Assembly (NCBI GenBank): GCA_022559845.1
Contig: CM040118.1
Coordinates: 231,245,224 to 231,309,223 of the forward strand
Direction of reading: 5' to 3'
Source: Amorphophallus konjac
Taxonomy: Eukaryota; Streptophyta; Magnoliopsida; Alismatales; Araceae
DNA: 64,000 bases
Below the pieces are notes generated by a model. That model made no database searches, was not told the DNA's origin, and saw only the letters and a list, made by a program, of their open reading frames with translations. Positions within the stretch are counted from its first letter, which is position 1; each line of letters opens with the position of its first letter. A program made the translations under genes and the position numbers. Shown piece after piece: positions 35,551 through 47,395 of the stretch.

Positions 35551-36878
35551 TATTAGGTTCTGTGTGCTCTCCCTCTTTATCTTTGATAATGGTTTTGATG
35601 ATAACAATATATTGTGTGTGTGAGAATTGTAAAAAATACTCATTGATCATTTTGTGTTATGGAGCTTACTGTTGACATCTTTGATTTGTAGGTTTGGCAT
35701 GCTTCGTGGAAGCAGGTTTGGCATGCTTCGTGGAAGCAGTTTCTCTATTCAGGTTAGCAAGGGTCGACCCCATGGGTCGACCCCTGGCTCCTTGAGCCTT
35801 ATTCTTTGTCTTGGACTGTTTAGATAGGTTTAGGTCATGGACATACATGTCAAATTGATTGTGCCACTACCTGAGGTTTTACTCATTCACATGTGCGTTA
35901 TTGGATTGGATGTTTTTGAGTCTTCTTAGTCTACTTCATATGTGAATGACATACAAGTTAATTGGTCTCATGGGCGGTTTTCAGTGAGCCGAGTTTGAAT
36001 TCTTTATATCTGAATCTTGCTGTCCATGATATATGTGATCTCAGCCTTGATTTGGATTGCATGTGTAATCTCATTGTGGTCAAGGTTTGTATGAACTATA
36101 AGTAAAACTGGGTTTTCCTACTTTGGACTGAATTGACTAAACTTGGAAGCTTTGAACTAAACAAGCACTTAAGAATGGCTTAAATGTCTGCTATCTTCTC
36201 ATATAGCTGCTGACTTGGATTGTTAAGCCTTAACTGTGCGCATGATTCATTTCCCTTGGAGAGCCAGTGTTTGAACACTTACATGAATAGCTTTCACTGA
36301 CCCTATCATGATATTGTGGTTCATAAGCACGCATGTTTAAATGTAACTCAATCTAGCGGATCAATGTTAATATTTCATGGATTGAATCTATTTCAATCTC
36401 TATGGTCTCAGTGGATTGCGAGAGTTTAATTTGATGTGAGACTAATGAAATTGAGCCTCTGTTATTGCAGATTTCAAAAGAGTTAGTCTTATGAGATGAA
36501 GAGCCTTGAAGTTAGGTTCTTCATATGGAGTGACTTAATGTGTTCATGTTACTGAACTTCCAAAAAGTCTAGGTTCGTTTAAGTTTCCACATCTTAGAAG
36601 TTATGGTAAGAATTGCTGAATCTTCATGAGGCTTAAATGAATGTGATGCATTCACATGATTTGTGGGTTTAACTCATAGTTTTGTAAAAAGCTCATGTTG
36701 CATCATGCTTATTTTGGTTGCTAAAATTCCTTGTTAAATATGGTTTGATTTGTGTTTTAAAGACCCCTCATGTATGTCATTCTATTATTTATGAATGGGA
36801 TTTAATGGTGTTTTATTAGTCTATAATGTGTTTGGGGTTTCAATTGAGTTTTATCTAAGTTTTCTGATCTGTCAGAAA

Positions 36879-37193
36879 AAGTGTCGACTCACTGAATCGA
36901 CACTTCTTTCAGGATGTTCAGTCTGATACGTTGTTTCACTTGTCCAGACAGAAAGTGTCGACTCTAGAAGTCAAAGTCGACACTTTCTGGCCAGCCTGCT
37001 GGCTGGACACTTTTGGCTGCAAGTGTCGACTCCTAGAGTCGACACTTACAGGCCGGAGGTCTGTTTTCCAAGAAAATAGAACCTCTGGTGAAAAGTGTCA
37101 AGCCAATGAGTCGACACTTTCAACCAGGTCCTATTTTTATATAACGGGATTGAATGCAGTGAGAAAAGTGTCGACTCCATGAGTCGACACTTT
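36879..37193. repeat. GTGTCGACTC/GAGTCGACAC hairpin array in LTR2
   Basis: Five units occur as in LTR1, with the second carrying the extra caaagt bases shared with LTR3. The inferred crossover (about 37138-37144) falls between the fourth and fifth hairpins. Confidence 0.85.
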
Positions 37194-38132
37194 CTATGGT
37201 TCGTCCGAAACGTGATTTCTGGATTGGTTTCGAAATACCCATATCATGATCCGATTGTCTTGGCTTTTTACCCCAATAGCCTTAGGGTTTCGATACATCT
37301 ATTGGGTGTTGATTTGAAGGGTTTTAACATGTGTATTGTGGTCTTCCATTATTGTTTTCCCTCTTGTATATAGAGGTCACGATCTCCATCGTGAAAAATA
37401 TCCCCTTGCGCTAATAGTTTCTTATCTGCTGCAGGTGAAGAAGAACGAGGAGGAGAAGGGGCTTGCTCTGCTGAGAAGGAGATCCACGCCGCCAAGGCAC
37501 GCGTCTCAGGACCCCAAGCTCGAAGCCGGAGGCGAGCCGCCGCTGCTCTCTCCATCGTTGCTTGCTTGGGCACATCTCTAAAAGGGGGTTGATTTCTTCT
37601 CTTATGCTCTTATCGTTCTAAAGCACTCTTCTATTTTATCTCCGGGTTGTGTAAATATTTAGGGGATATCTAAATCATTCATTTCCATATTCTTGTTTGA
37701 GATTGGTTTAAAGTTTGGGGTTATTATTTCTATCTATCCTTCCAGGTGAAGAAGAACAAGGAGGAGGTGCTGCATACCTTGAAGGATAAGGAAGACAAGG
37801 AAGACGCCATTGCAAGAAACTTTCTGCAGATCTAAACCTGCTTGAACGGCACTGCCATACACTCTACCAGGGCGCCTCCCATGATTTCAGCCGGCTTCCA
37901 CTTCGTGAACGAAAGTCTCCAGTGTAACCATCCATCCTATCTATGGATCGTATTGAAGACTTGAGGGAGATTCTATAGTCATACATTTCTATTCACTTTA
38001 TTTGATCATAGATCATTATCCTTTGTGGTCATTGCATATCCTTTGTGGTTGTTAAACTCAGAATATTATTGTGTGTGTGGACGGAGCTGTGACTCCATGT
38101 GGTTCAGTACTGTCCGGGGTGTGTTCCCCGAC

Positions 38133-38150
38133 GTGTGTGTGTGTGTGTGT
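38133..38150. repeat. (GT)9 tract in LTR2
   Basis: Short form of the tract that is 54 units long in LTR1. Confidence 0.9.
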
Positions 38151-38643
38151 ATGCTGTAGTGGCAGCGTGTTGGGGCTTGTCCCCGTGTGGATATTGATGC
38201 GGAAGCAGCGTGTGAGGTTGGGGTTCGTCCCCGTGTTGCTACGTTTCGTAGCATGGAGTGAAGCCTCACCCGGTTGGGTGAGGGGTGGACATAGGGCGCC
38301 CGTCGTGGTCCCGAACCACCTTAAAATCGTTGTGTCTTGTGTGATTGTCATTTCCTCTATCTTCATTCACAGGTCCATTATACATGTTTCAATTCACTAC
38401 ACTGTCACACACTGCTACCTCCGTTATCTGTGTTGAGCTTAATTTCTGTGATTAGTTGCATTAACTATCCGTGTGAGATCGAAAAGTTTGAGATAACATT
38501 GTAATCTCACCTGACTTTTAGTTAATCAACGTTGTAAGTTTTACTTCCGTTGTAATTAGTTAAGAAAGTTTTTAAAATCCGCCATCTCGACGAGGGGACA
38601 ATTCAACCCCCCTTCTTGTCCGCCATCTCTCTGGGCCAACAAT

Positions 38644-38655
38644 TGGTATCAGAGC
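38644..38655 (+). promoter_or_regulatory. Primer-binding site, second interior of G
   Basis: TGGTATCAGAGC starts two bases after LTR2, as in the first interior. Confidence 0.9.
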
Positions 38656-38709
38656 CCAGTCTCTGATTTTTTTAGCGGACCTCACGGTCTAGGAGTAAAG
38701 ATCGTTTTC

Positions 38710-40362
38710 ATGATGGCTAGCTCGAATTCTATTCCTATTTTCAATGGTTTTGATTATGCTTCATGGCTAGGAATATTTTGTGTTTGGATTACTGGATTTG
38801 ATCCCAAACTCATGAAATTAATCTCTCGAGGTCCACATGTCTTACCCAAAAATGAATTAAGGCGGACTGATGAACATAAGAAAATGAATTCAGATAATTT
38901 GTTTATTTTGAATGCTCTTAAGGCTACCTTGGACACTAATCAATTTCCATTTGTTTTGTCTTGTAGGACAGCCAAAGAAATTTGGGACGAGCTGAGTGAA
39001 GCCCAAAAAGAAAGTTGTAACGACGGTGACTGCTTAGTTGCAAACAATAAAATTGAGCGTCAAAGCGAGGAGAGTTCGAAGGTAAACTCTAACTCTGACT
39101 CTGATGAGGAAAATGATTTGAGTTATGATGAATTGATGGATGCTTACGATGAGTTAGTTGATAGATATAAAGCTTTAAAATCTGAAAATAGAAAAATGAA
39201 AAAGAAGCTTGATGATGTTTCACATGTTAACTCTCCATGTGCTAAGTGCCTTGAAAATGAGAATGCTTGTGTAGATAATTCTCCATGTGGAAAATGCACT
39301 GAATTTGAGAAATTAGTTAAGTCGCATGTGCATGAGATAGATAGCCATAAAGAAACCATTACTTGTTTGAAAAAGGAAAATGAATCTTTATTGTCTAAAA
39401 CTTCAAAACTTGAAAACATTGAAAAGAATGCAAGAGGAAATTTGAGATATTCCAAGAGTGATCAATTTTTGATTGATGAGCTTATACAGAATGAAAAACT
39501 TGCTCAAGAAATTGAGGAATTAAAGAAACAAAACAATATACTGGTAGAGAAAATTCACACGTTTGAAAAAGGAAAACATGTCCTTGTTGACAATTCTAAA
39601 AACCTTCATGTTTTGGAACAAGAAATAGCAAGCTTTAAAACTATCAATTCTTTGTTAAATGAGAAGCTTGCACTGTGTGAAAAAGAAATTACTGAATCTA
39701 ACTTGCATATCTCATCATTCGAAGATGAGATCAAGAATTTCAATCAGACCATGTGCTTGTATGATAATGAAAATTCAAAAGAGAAAAATGTTGTTGTTCA
39801 TTCTTATTTGCATGAAAAACATTCATTTGTTAAATATTCTCATGCATCAAGAAAATAAAGAAATGTTTCTTGTTTTTACTGTGGGAACTATGGTCATGAC
39901 ATGTACGATTGCTTCTTAATGAAACTTGATGATGATGAAGCATCTAAGTCTAGAGTGAACATGATTGATGGTTCCACAAATCATGAGAAACACATAATGA
40001 AGAAAATCAACGTTCACTGCTTTTATTATGGTTTAAATGGGCATGTAATGGAAAACTGTCCCTTGAAGAAAAATGATGATGAGTGGTCTGTCAAGAATAA
40101 TTTTTCATGTCATTACTGCGGAGAAGTAGGTCACATGATGGACAACTGCTTTCTAATGAAAAATGATGATAATCGGTTCAAGAAAAGAAATTCTTCTCAT
40201 TGTTTTTACTGTGGCCTGAATGGACATTCCATGAATGATTGTACCATGATGAGGGCCGATGATGAATGGTATAAGAGGAGAAATAAAGAGAAAACTTTTG
40301 TTCATGTAAGAACTATCCCCTCGGGACCCAAGATGGCTTGGGTACCCAAATCACCAAAATGA
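38710..40362 (+). pseudogene. Element G gag, copy 2 (single in-frame TAA)
   Basis: The frame has 551 codons from ATG at 38710, about 55 bases after the primer site. The N-terminal part (residues 1-100) has FNGFDYASWLGIFCVWI and ILNALKATLDTNQFPFVLSC, a SIRE-type gag fold. An acidic stretch (about 115-140) is followed by a long Glu/Lys-rich coiled coil (about 140-375) holding a CAKC...CGKC pair. Knuckles are CFYCGNYGHDMYDC (residue 388), a degenerate CFYYGLNGHVMENC (437), CHYCGEVGHMMDNC (467) and CFYCGLNGHSMNDC (498). A TAA at 39856-39858 separates the coiled coil from all knuckles. The same stop is in copy 1. Confidence 0.85.
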
Positions 40363-42523
40363 GAATTTATTTTCCAGGGGCGCCTTGAGGATAAGGAAGA
40401 TGTCGATAAATAAAGAACTCTCAAGGCGAGAAACCAAATGGTTTGTTTTGAAGTTTGTTTCACTTAGGTTCTCCTTGAAAAATCTGAAAAGGTAAAAATT
40501 ATATTTGGAGGAAAATATTTCACTGACCTTGGTATCTTTTGAAATGCTGAGATCTTTTGAGTTTGATGAGTACCTGTCTTGAATGTTTCTCTTTTCACAT
40601 CATTTGAATAAATTTAGTCTTTGAATGCTTAACAGTGCACATGCGTAATTTTTCATACACACCTTCTCTATCGCTTCGCAAATAAAAATTTGATTTTGAA
40701 TGCTTTACACTGTGCATAAAGTCATTCATACTTTTGATCACTAGTTGCAAATAACAATTCACATGCGCATATATAGTTCACTTCTGCATACACATGTTGA
40801 ATACTTAGTTTTATGCTCATATCATGCATATCCTTGCATTTGTGTAAAAGGGAATAATCTTTCAATCTTCTTTCAATTTACGTGCATACACGTGCATATA
40901 CTTGACATACTTGTGTGCATGAATGTCATGATTATCAGGTATATCAAATGCTGATAGCGGAAGGTTGGATTATGTCCAACTGGAAGTTTTCCTCACGCGT
41001 GATGGTGGTCTTCGGATCTACATTCTCCGCCAAGTACCGATAATCAATTTGCTTGATGTCATTGAAAAATCCCTGGTTGATTGCATGTATATAAGATATC
41101 ACCCACCTTTTTGACTCCCTCTATGACTCATCCCTTGCTAAATGAAATTGCACTGATTTAGACATGTTTGCTACATGGCATATATTAAGGGGGAGATTTT
41201 TTATAACCGTGCATACATTTAGGGGGAGACATTACTATGATAAGACTAATTCATCTTTTACATTCAATACAACCACCCACACAATATGCACCTTTTTAAG
41301 ATAATGATTCAATTTAATAAGGATTAATATTTTCTACTCTACACTTTTGAGGACTATTGATTCTGTACATGGAAATCACATGTCTCGTGAGGAAAGAGAT
41401 GTTCACCCCATCAAAAGTTGTATTAGTGGAATGTGGATCCGAGTAGCTGGGAATCCCCCCTAAAATAAAAGAGGAAACTCACGTCGAATGGAGAAGCTAA
41501 TCCACATGAAAATAAGTATGATTTGCCATCGAGTAGCCGAGAAGTGCCCCTGAGACAAAGGCTACAACTCGCGTCGAAACAATGTCTCATCCACATCATA
41601 AAAAGTGACGAAACTGAGTAACAGAAAATTGCCCCTGAAACAAAGGGCATGACTCGTGTCAAAAGGTTAGTCACACCATTTTTAGTAATTAAAAATTAGG
41701 GTCATACGTAGCTACCAATATTCAAGCATTGTGTATGAAAGTGTATGGATGAGAAGTTGTTTTTAGTGTTCTTTAGAAAATCTGATTTTCCATATTGATT
41801 TGAACTTCATTGCTCAATCTTCACATACGCACTTTGGGTTTGATTTTGTGAATGTCCTTTATGAATCAGTCATCTTTCATGGTTAATGTGGTACCTTATT
41901 TATGTAAGCACGACCTTCATAGTAATTGCACATGCACATCATTCTCAACAATCAATTGCAGTATCCTTACACCCGTCCCGAAGGGACTTGCATGAGTCTA
42001 TATCTTGTTATACGTGCTTGAATGCTTGAATGCTTGATCCGTCTTATTCATATCATACTTCATTCCATAGTTTGCATCTATAGGTTATACATGTAAATAA
42101 CATGTTAAATAATCCATTGTCGGTTGATTTTTGGTACTTGTCAAATGGGGAAGAATAATGTACTTTTTAGCACAATAGATTTCGTGCATAGCTAGGTTTG
42201 ACATTTTGCATATAGGTTAGTTAGATCAGACACATGTGCATAGTTCAATCACACTCTCTGCTTATAGTTCAAAATCTTCACATGTGGAAATAATTCCATC
42301 ATCTTGCTAAATGCACATGGAGTGTCACTCTCTTGCTTGGTTCTTGGTTTATACACCTTCCCTTCATGGGAGGTTAATTACTGGGTTCGTGCACTGTCTA
42401 TTCTGTCTCATTCGGGTTAACCATTTCACGTATGTTCACCTCGTCCCCCACTTTTTGATAATGTCAAAGGGGGAGAGAGTTTTGGTGGCCACAATATATT
42501 GTCATCATCAAAAACGGGGAGAT
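40363..42523 (+). other. Element G 3' non-coding block, copy 2
   Basis: This is nearly identical to 33390-35550, including the triple repeat of about 88 bp (41438-41675) and a terminal polypurine tract (42511-42523, AAAACGGGGAGAT, one purine lost compared with copy 1). Confidence 0.8.
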
Positions 42524-43850
42524 TGTTAGGTTCTGTGTGCTCCCCCTCTTTGTCTTTGATAATGGTTTTGATGATAACAATATATTGTGTGTGTGAGAAT
42601 TGTGAAAAATACTCATTGATCATTTTGTGTTATGGAGCTTACTGTTGACATCTTTGATTTGCAGGTTTGGCATGCTTCGTGGAAGCAGGTTTGGCATGCT
42701 TCGTAGAAGCAGTTTCTCTATTCAGGTTAGCAAGGGTCGACCCCATGGGTCGACCCCTGGCTCCTTGAGCCTTATTCTTTGTCTTGGACTGTTTAGATAG
42801 GTTTAGGTCATGGACATACATGTCAAATTGATTGTGCCACTACCTGAGGTTTTACTCATTCACATGTGCGTTATTGGATTGGATGTTTTTGAGTCTTCTT
42901 AGTCTACTTCATATGTGAATGACATACAAGTTAATTGGTCTCATGGGCGGTTTTCAGTGAGCCGAGTTTGAATTCTTTATATCTGAATCTTGCTGTCCAT
43001 GATATATGTGATCTCAGCCTTGATTTGGATTGCATGTGTAATCTCATTGTGGTCAAGGTTTGTATGAACTATAAGTAAAACTGGGTTTTCCTACTTTGGA
43101 CTGAATTGACTAAACTTGGAAGCTTTGAACTAAACAAGCACTTAAGAATGGCTTAAATGTCTGCTATCTTCTCATATAGCTGCTGACTTGGATTGTTAAG
43201 CCTTAACTGTGCGCATGATTCATTTCCCTTGGAGAGCCAGTGTTTGAACACTTACATGAATAGCTTTCACTGACCCTATCATGATATTGTGGTTCATAAG
43301 CACGCATGTTTAAATGTAACTCAATCTAGCGGATCAATGTTAATATTTCATGGATTGAATCTATTTCAATCTCTATGGTCTCAGTGGATTGCGAGAGTTT
43401 AATTTGATGTGAGACTAATGAAATTGAGCCTCTGTTATTGCAGATTTCAAAAGAGTTAGTCTTATGAGATGAAGAGCCTTGAAGTTAGGTTCTTCATATG
43501 GAGTGACTTAATGTGTTCATGTTACTGAACTTCCAAAAAGTCTAGGTTCGTTTAAGTTTCCACATCTTAGAAGTTATGGTAAGAATTGCTGAATCTTCAT
43601 GAGGCTTAAATGAATGTGATGCATTCACATGATTTGTGGGTTTAACTCATAGTTTTGTAAAAGGCTCATGTTGCATCATGCTTATTTTGGTTGCTAAAAT
43701 TCCTTGTTAAATATGGTTTGATTTGTGTTTTAAAGACCCCTCATGCATGTCATTCTATTGTTTATGAATGGGATTTAATGGTGTTTTATTAGTCCATAAT
43801 GTGTTTGGGGTTTCAATTGAGTTTTATCTAAGTCTTCTGTTCTGTCAGAA

Positions 43851-44166
43851 AAAGTGTCGACTCACTGAGTCGACACTTCTTTCAAGATGTTCTATCTGAT
43901 ACGTTGTTTCACTTGTCCAGAAAGAAAGTGTCGACTCTAGAAGTCAAAGTTGACACTTTCTGGCCAGCCTGCTAGCTGGACACTTCTGGCTGCAAGTGTC
44001 GACTCCTAGAGTTGACAGTTACAGGCCGGAGGTCTGTTTTCAATGAAAATAGAACCTCTGGTGAAAAGTGTCGACCCAATGAGTCGACACTTTCACCCAG
44101 GTCCTATTTTTATATAGTGGGACTGAACGCAGTGAGAAAAGTGTCGACTCCATGAGTCGACACTTT
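43851..44166. repeat. GTGTCGACTC/GAGTCGACAC hairpin array in LTR3
   Basis: Five units occur as in LTR1 and LTR2. Arms in the second and third units have decayed (gttgac in place of gtcgac), consistent with loss at CG sites. Confidence 0.85.
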
Positions 44167-45084
44167 CTCTGGTTCATCCGGAACGTGATTTCCGGATTGG
44201 TTTCGAAATACCCATATCAAGATCCGATTGTCTTGGCTTTTTACCCTAATAGCCTTAAGGTTTCCATACATCTATTGGATGTTGATTTGAAGGGTTTTAA
44301 CATGGGTATTGTGATCTTTCATTATTTCTTTCTCTCTTGTATATAGAGGTCACGATCTCCATCGTGAAAAATATCTATGTGTGCTAATAGTTCCATATTT
44401 GCTGCTGGTGAAGAAGAACGAGGAGGAGAAGGTGCTTGCTCTGCTGAGAAGGAGATCCACGCCGCCAAGGACCCCAAGCTCGAAGCCGGAGGCGAGCCAC
44501 CGCTGCTCTCTTCATCGTTGCTTGCTTGGGCGCATCTCTAAAAGGCGGCTGATTTCTTCTCTTATGCTCTTATCATTCTAAACCACTCTTCTATTTTATC
44601 TCCGGGTTGTGTAAAGATTTAGGGGATATCTAAATCATTCATTTCCATATTCTTGTTTGAGATTGGTTTAAAGTTTGGGGTTATTATTTCTGTCTATCCT
44701 TCCAGGTGAGAAGAACACGGAGGAGGTGATGCATACCTTGAAGGAAGAGGAAGACAAGGAAGACACCATTGCAAGAAACTTTCTGCAGATCTGAACTTGC
44801 TTGAACGGCACTGCCATACACTCTACTAGGGCGCCTCCCAGGGTTTCGACCGGCTTCCACTTCGTGAACGAAAGTCTCCAGTGCAACATTCATCCTATCT
44901 ATGGATCGTATTGAAGACTTGAGGGAGATTCTTTAGTCATACATTTCTATTCACTTTATTTGATCATAGATCATTATCCTTTGTGGTCATTGCATATCCT
45001 TTGTGGTTGTTAAACTCAGAATATTATTGTGTGTGTGGACGGAGCTGTGACTCCGTGTGGTTTAGTGTCTGGGGTGTGTTCCCC

Positions 45085-45087
<3 letters not shown>

Positions 45088-45120
<33 letters not shown>
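45088..45120. repeat. (GT)16 tract in LTR3
   Basis: Third allele-like length of the LTR GT tract. Confidence 0.9.
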
Positions 45121-45123
<3 letters not shown>

Positions 45124-45609
45124 CAGTGGCAGCGTGTTGGGGCTTGTCCCCGTGTGGATATTGCTACGGAAGCATCGTGTGTGGTTGGGGTTCGTCCCTG
45201 TGTTGCTACGTTTCATAGCGTGGAGTGAAGCCTCACCCGGTTGGGTGAGGGGTGGACGTAGGGAGCCCGTCGTGGTCCCGAATCACCTTAAAATCCCTGG
45301 GTCTTGTGTGATTGTCATTTCCTCTATATTCATTCACAGGTCCATTATATAGGTTTTTAATTCACTACACTGTCACACACTGCTACCTCCGTTATCTGTG
45401 TTGAGCTTAATTTCTATGATTAGTTGCATTAACTGTCTGTGTGGGATCAGAATGTTTGAGACAACATTATAATCTCACCTGACTTTTAGTTAATCAACGT
45501 TGTAAGTTTTACTTCCGTTGTAATTAGTTAAGAAAGTTTTTAAAATCCGCCATCTCGGCAAGGGGACAATTCAACCCCCTTTCTTGTCCGCCATCTCTCT
45601 GGGCCAACA

Positions 45610-47384
45610 GAGCCATATAGAATTGGACGAGGTCCAAGAACCACAACCTGGAGACGCTATCTCATTAGATGAGACTGAATTGGCTAATCCTACTCAAGAT
45701 GAAACATAGACACTACGGAGATCTGGTAGACTACCAAGAGAACCTGAGAGATATGTTGGACATGTCTCAGAGAGGTCCTCTAAGGTATGCATCAATGAGG
45801 ATGAAGATCCTCAATCCTACCAGGAGGTGATCCGTAGTGCAGACTCCGAGAAATGGCAAGAGGCAATGGATTCCGAGGTCCAGTTCATGTACACCAACAA
45901 AGTTTGGAACTTGGTTGATGTACCCGAAGGGAAAGTCCCTATCGACTGCAAGTGAATATTCAAAAGGAAGATCGGTGCAGATGGATACATTGACACGAAC
46001 AAAGCCAGATTAGTGGCGAAGGGGTATCGTCAAAGACAAGGCATTGACTATGACGAGACATTTTTGCCAGTGGCTATGGTTAAATCAATTAGAATCCTCC
46101 TTGCCACTGTTGCATACGTAGATTATGAGATTTGATAAATGGATATGAAGATGACTTTTCTTAATGGAAATCTGTCAGAAGAGGTGTACATGGTACAACC
46201 TAAAGGATTCACCTCCAAGCTTCATCCTAATAAGGTATGCAAACTTCAGAGGTCCATTTATGGATTGAAGCAAGCATCTCGGAGCTGGAACTTGAGATTT
46301 GATGAGATTGTCAAATCTTTCAACTTCATTCGGAATGAAGATGAACCATGTGTTTACAAGAAGGCCAGTGGGAGCTCTGTGACCTTTATGGTCTTTTATG
46401 TTGATGACATCTTACTCATTGAGAATGATGTAGGGATGTTGACATCAACTAAGTCTTGGTTGTCCAAGACCTTCTCCATGAAGGATTTGGGAGAAGCATC
46501 CTATATGCTGGGCATAAGGATCTACCGAGATAGATCTAATAGGATGTTAGGATTATCCCAATCCATGTACACAGACAGTATCCTCAAAAGGTTTAGGATG
46601 GAAAATTCCAAGAGAGGTCTTATTCCCATGAGACACGGAATTTGCCTATCTAAGGGGATGAGCCCTAAGACAGTTGAGGTGGTGGCACACATGAATAAGG
46701 TACCCTATGTTTCGGCCATAGGGTCAATCATGAATGTAATGCTATGTACACGGCCTGATGTTGTCAATACTTTGAGCATTATCAGTAGATATCAGGCAAA
46801 TCCAGGCGAGGAGCACTGGAAGGTAGTAAAGGGCATCCTTAAGTACTTACGAAGGACTAAAGATCTTTTTCTGCTTTATGGAAGAGAGGACCTACAACTT
46901 AGAGCTTACACAGACTCTAGTTTCCAGTCAGATCTAGGACTGCAAGTCCATATCTGGATCTGTATTCATGTTGAATGGAGAGGCAGTTAGTTGGAGAAGC
47001 TCCATGCAAGATACGACAACAGACTCGACGACGGAGGCAGAATAAATTGCTGTAGCTGAAGCTGCTAAGGAAGCTGTCTGCATGAAGAAATTTATCTTGG
47101 AACTCGGCATAGTTCACCAGATATCAGCTCCCATCCCATAAATTTGTGATAATTATGGGGCAATCGCCCAGGCGAAGGAGCCGAGGTCTCACCAAAGGTC
47201 GAAGCACATTCTAAGGAGCTTCCACCTTATTCGGGAGATTGTTGATCATGGAGATGTAGCGGTAGAGCGTGTACCATTAGAAGACAACATAGCGGATCCA
47301 CTGACTAAGCCTTAGACACAGATTGTATTTGAGCGCCATCGGGATAAGATGGGCTTCAAAGTTGTGGGTAATTGGCTGTAGTCC
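45610..47384 (+). pseudogene. Element F reverse transcriptase and RNase H
   Basis: This continues the F polyprotein after G. The linker has TLRRSGRLPREPERY. RT begins EKWQEAMDSEVQFMYTNKVW, continues with KARLVAKGYRQRQGIDY and MDMKMTFLNGNLSEEVYM, and has the catalytic FYVDDILLI (about 46396-46422). RNase H has LRAYTDSSFQSD, then a frameshift near 46935, then WRSSMQDTTTDSTTEAE and RSKHILRSFHLIREIV to EDNIADPLTKP. Stops are at about 45706, 45952 and 46133 and in RNase H. The open stretch 46139-46990 (283 codons) is the best preserved part. Confidence 0.85.
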
Positions 47385-47395
47385 AAGTGGGAGAT
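47385..47395 (+). promoter_or_regulatory. Polypurine tract of element F
   Basis: AAGTGGGAGAT lies directly before the 3' LTR (TGTTAGTATTGGG). Confidence 0.8.

Larger units (their letters stand above)
35551..38641 (+). mobile_element. Element G, LTR2 (chimeric middle LTR)
   Basis: This is 3091 bp, starting TATTAGG (TG changed to TA) and ending GGCCAACA. From its start to about 37138 it shares diagnostic variants with LTR3 (for example ttactcattcac, tcatgggcgg, and the insertion giving agtcaaagtc). From about 37144 on it shares variants with LTR1 (ataacggga, catgatccg, aagcactc, gatctaaacctgc, accacctt). This is the pattern of a crossover between a 3' LTR and a 5' LTR, and it explains the tandem array. 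Confidence 0.85.
42524..45609 (+). mobile_element. Element G, LTR3
   Basis: This is 3086 bp, TGTTAGGTTC...GGCCAACA, followed by the duplicated gagcc. Its 5' half is almost the same as that of LTR2, while its 3' half is the most diverged of the three. For example it has a 12-bp loss near 44468, caagatccg, and gagaagaacacgg. A GT tract of about 16 units lies at 45088-45120. Confidence 0.9.
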
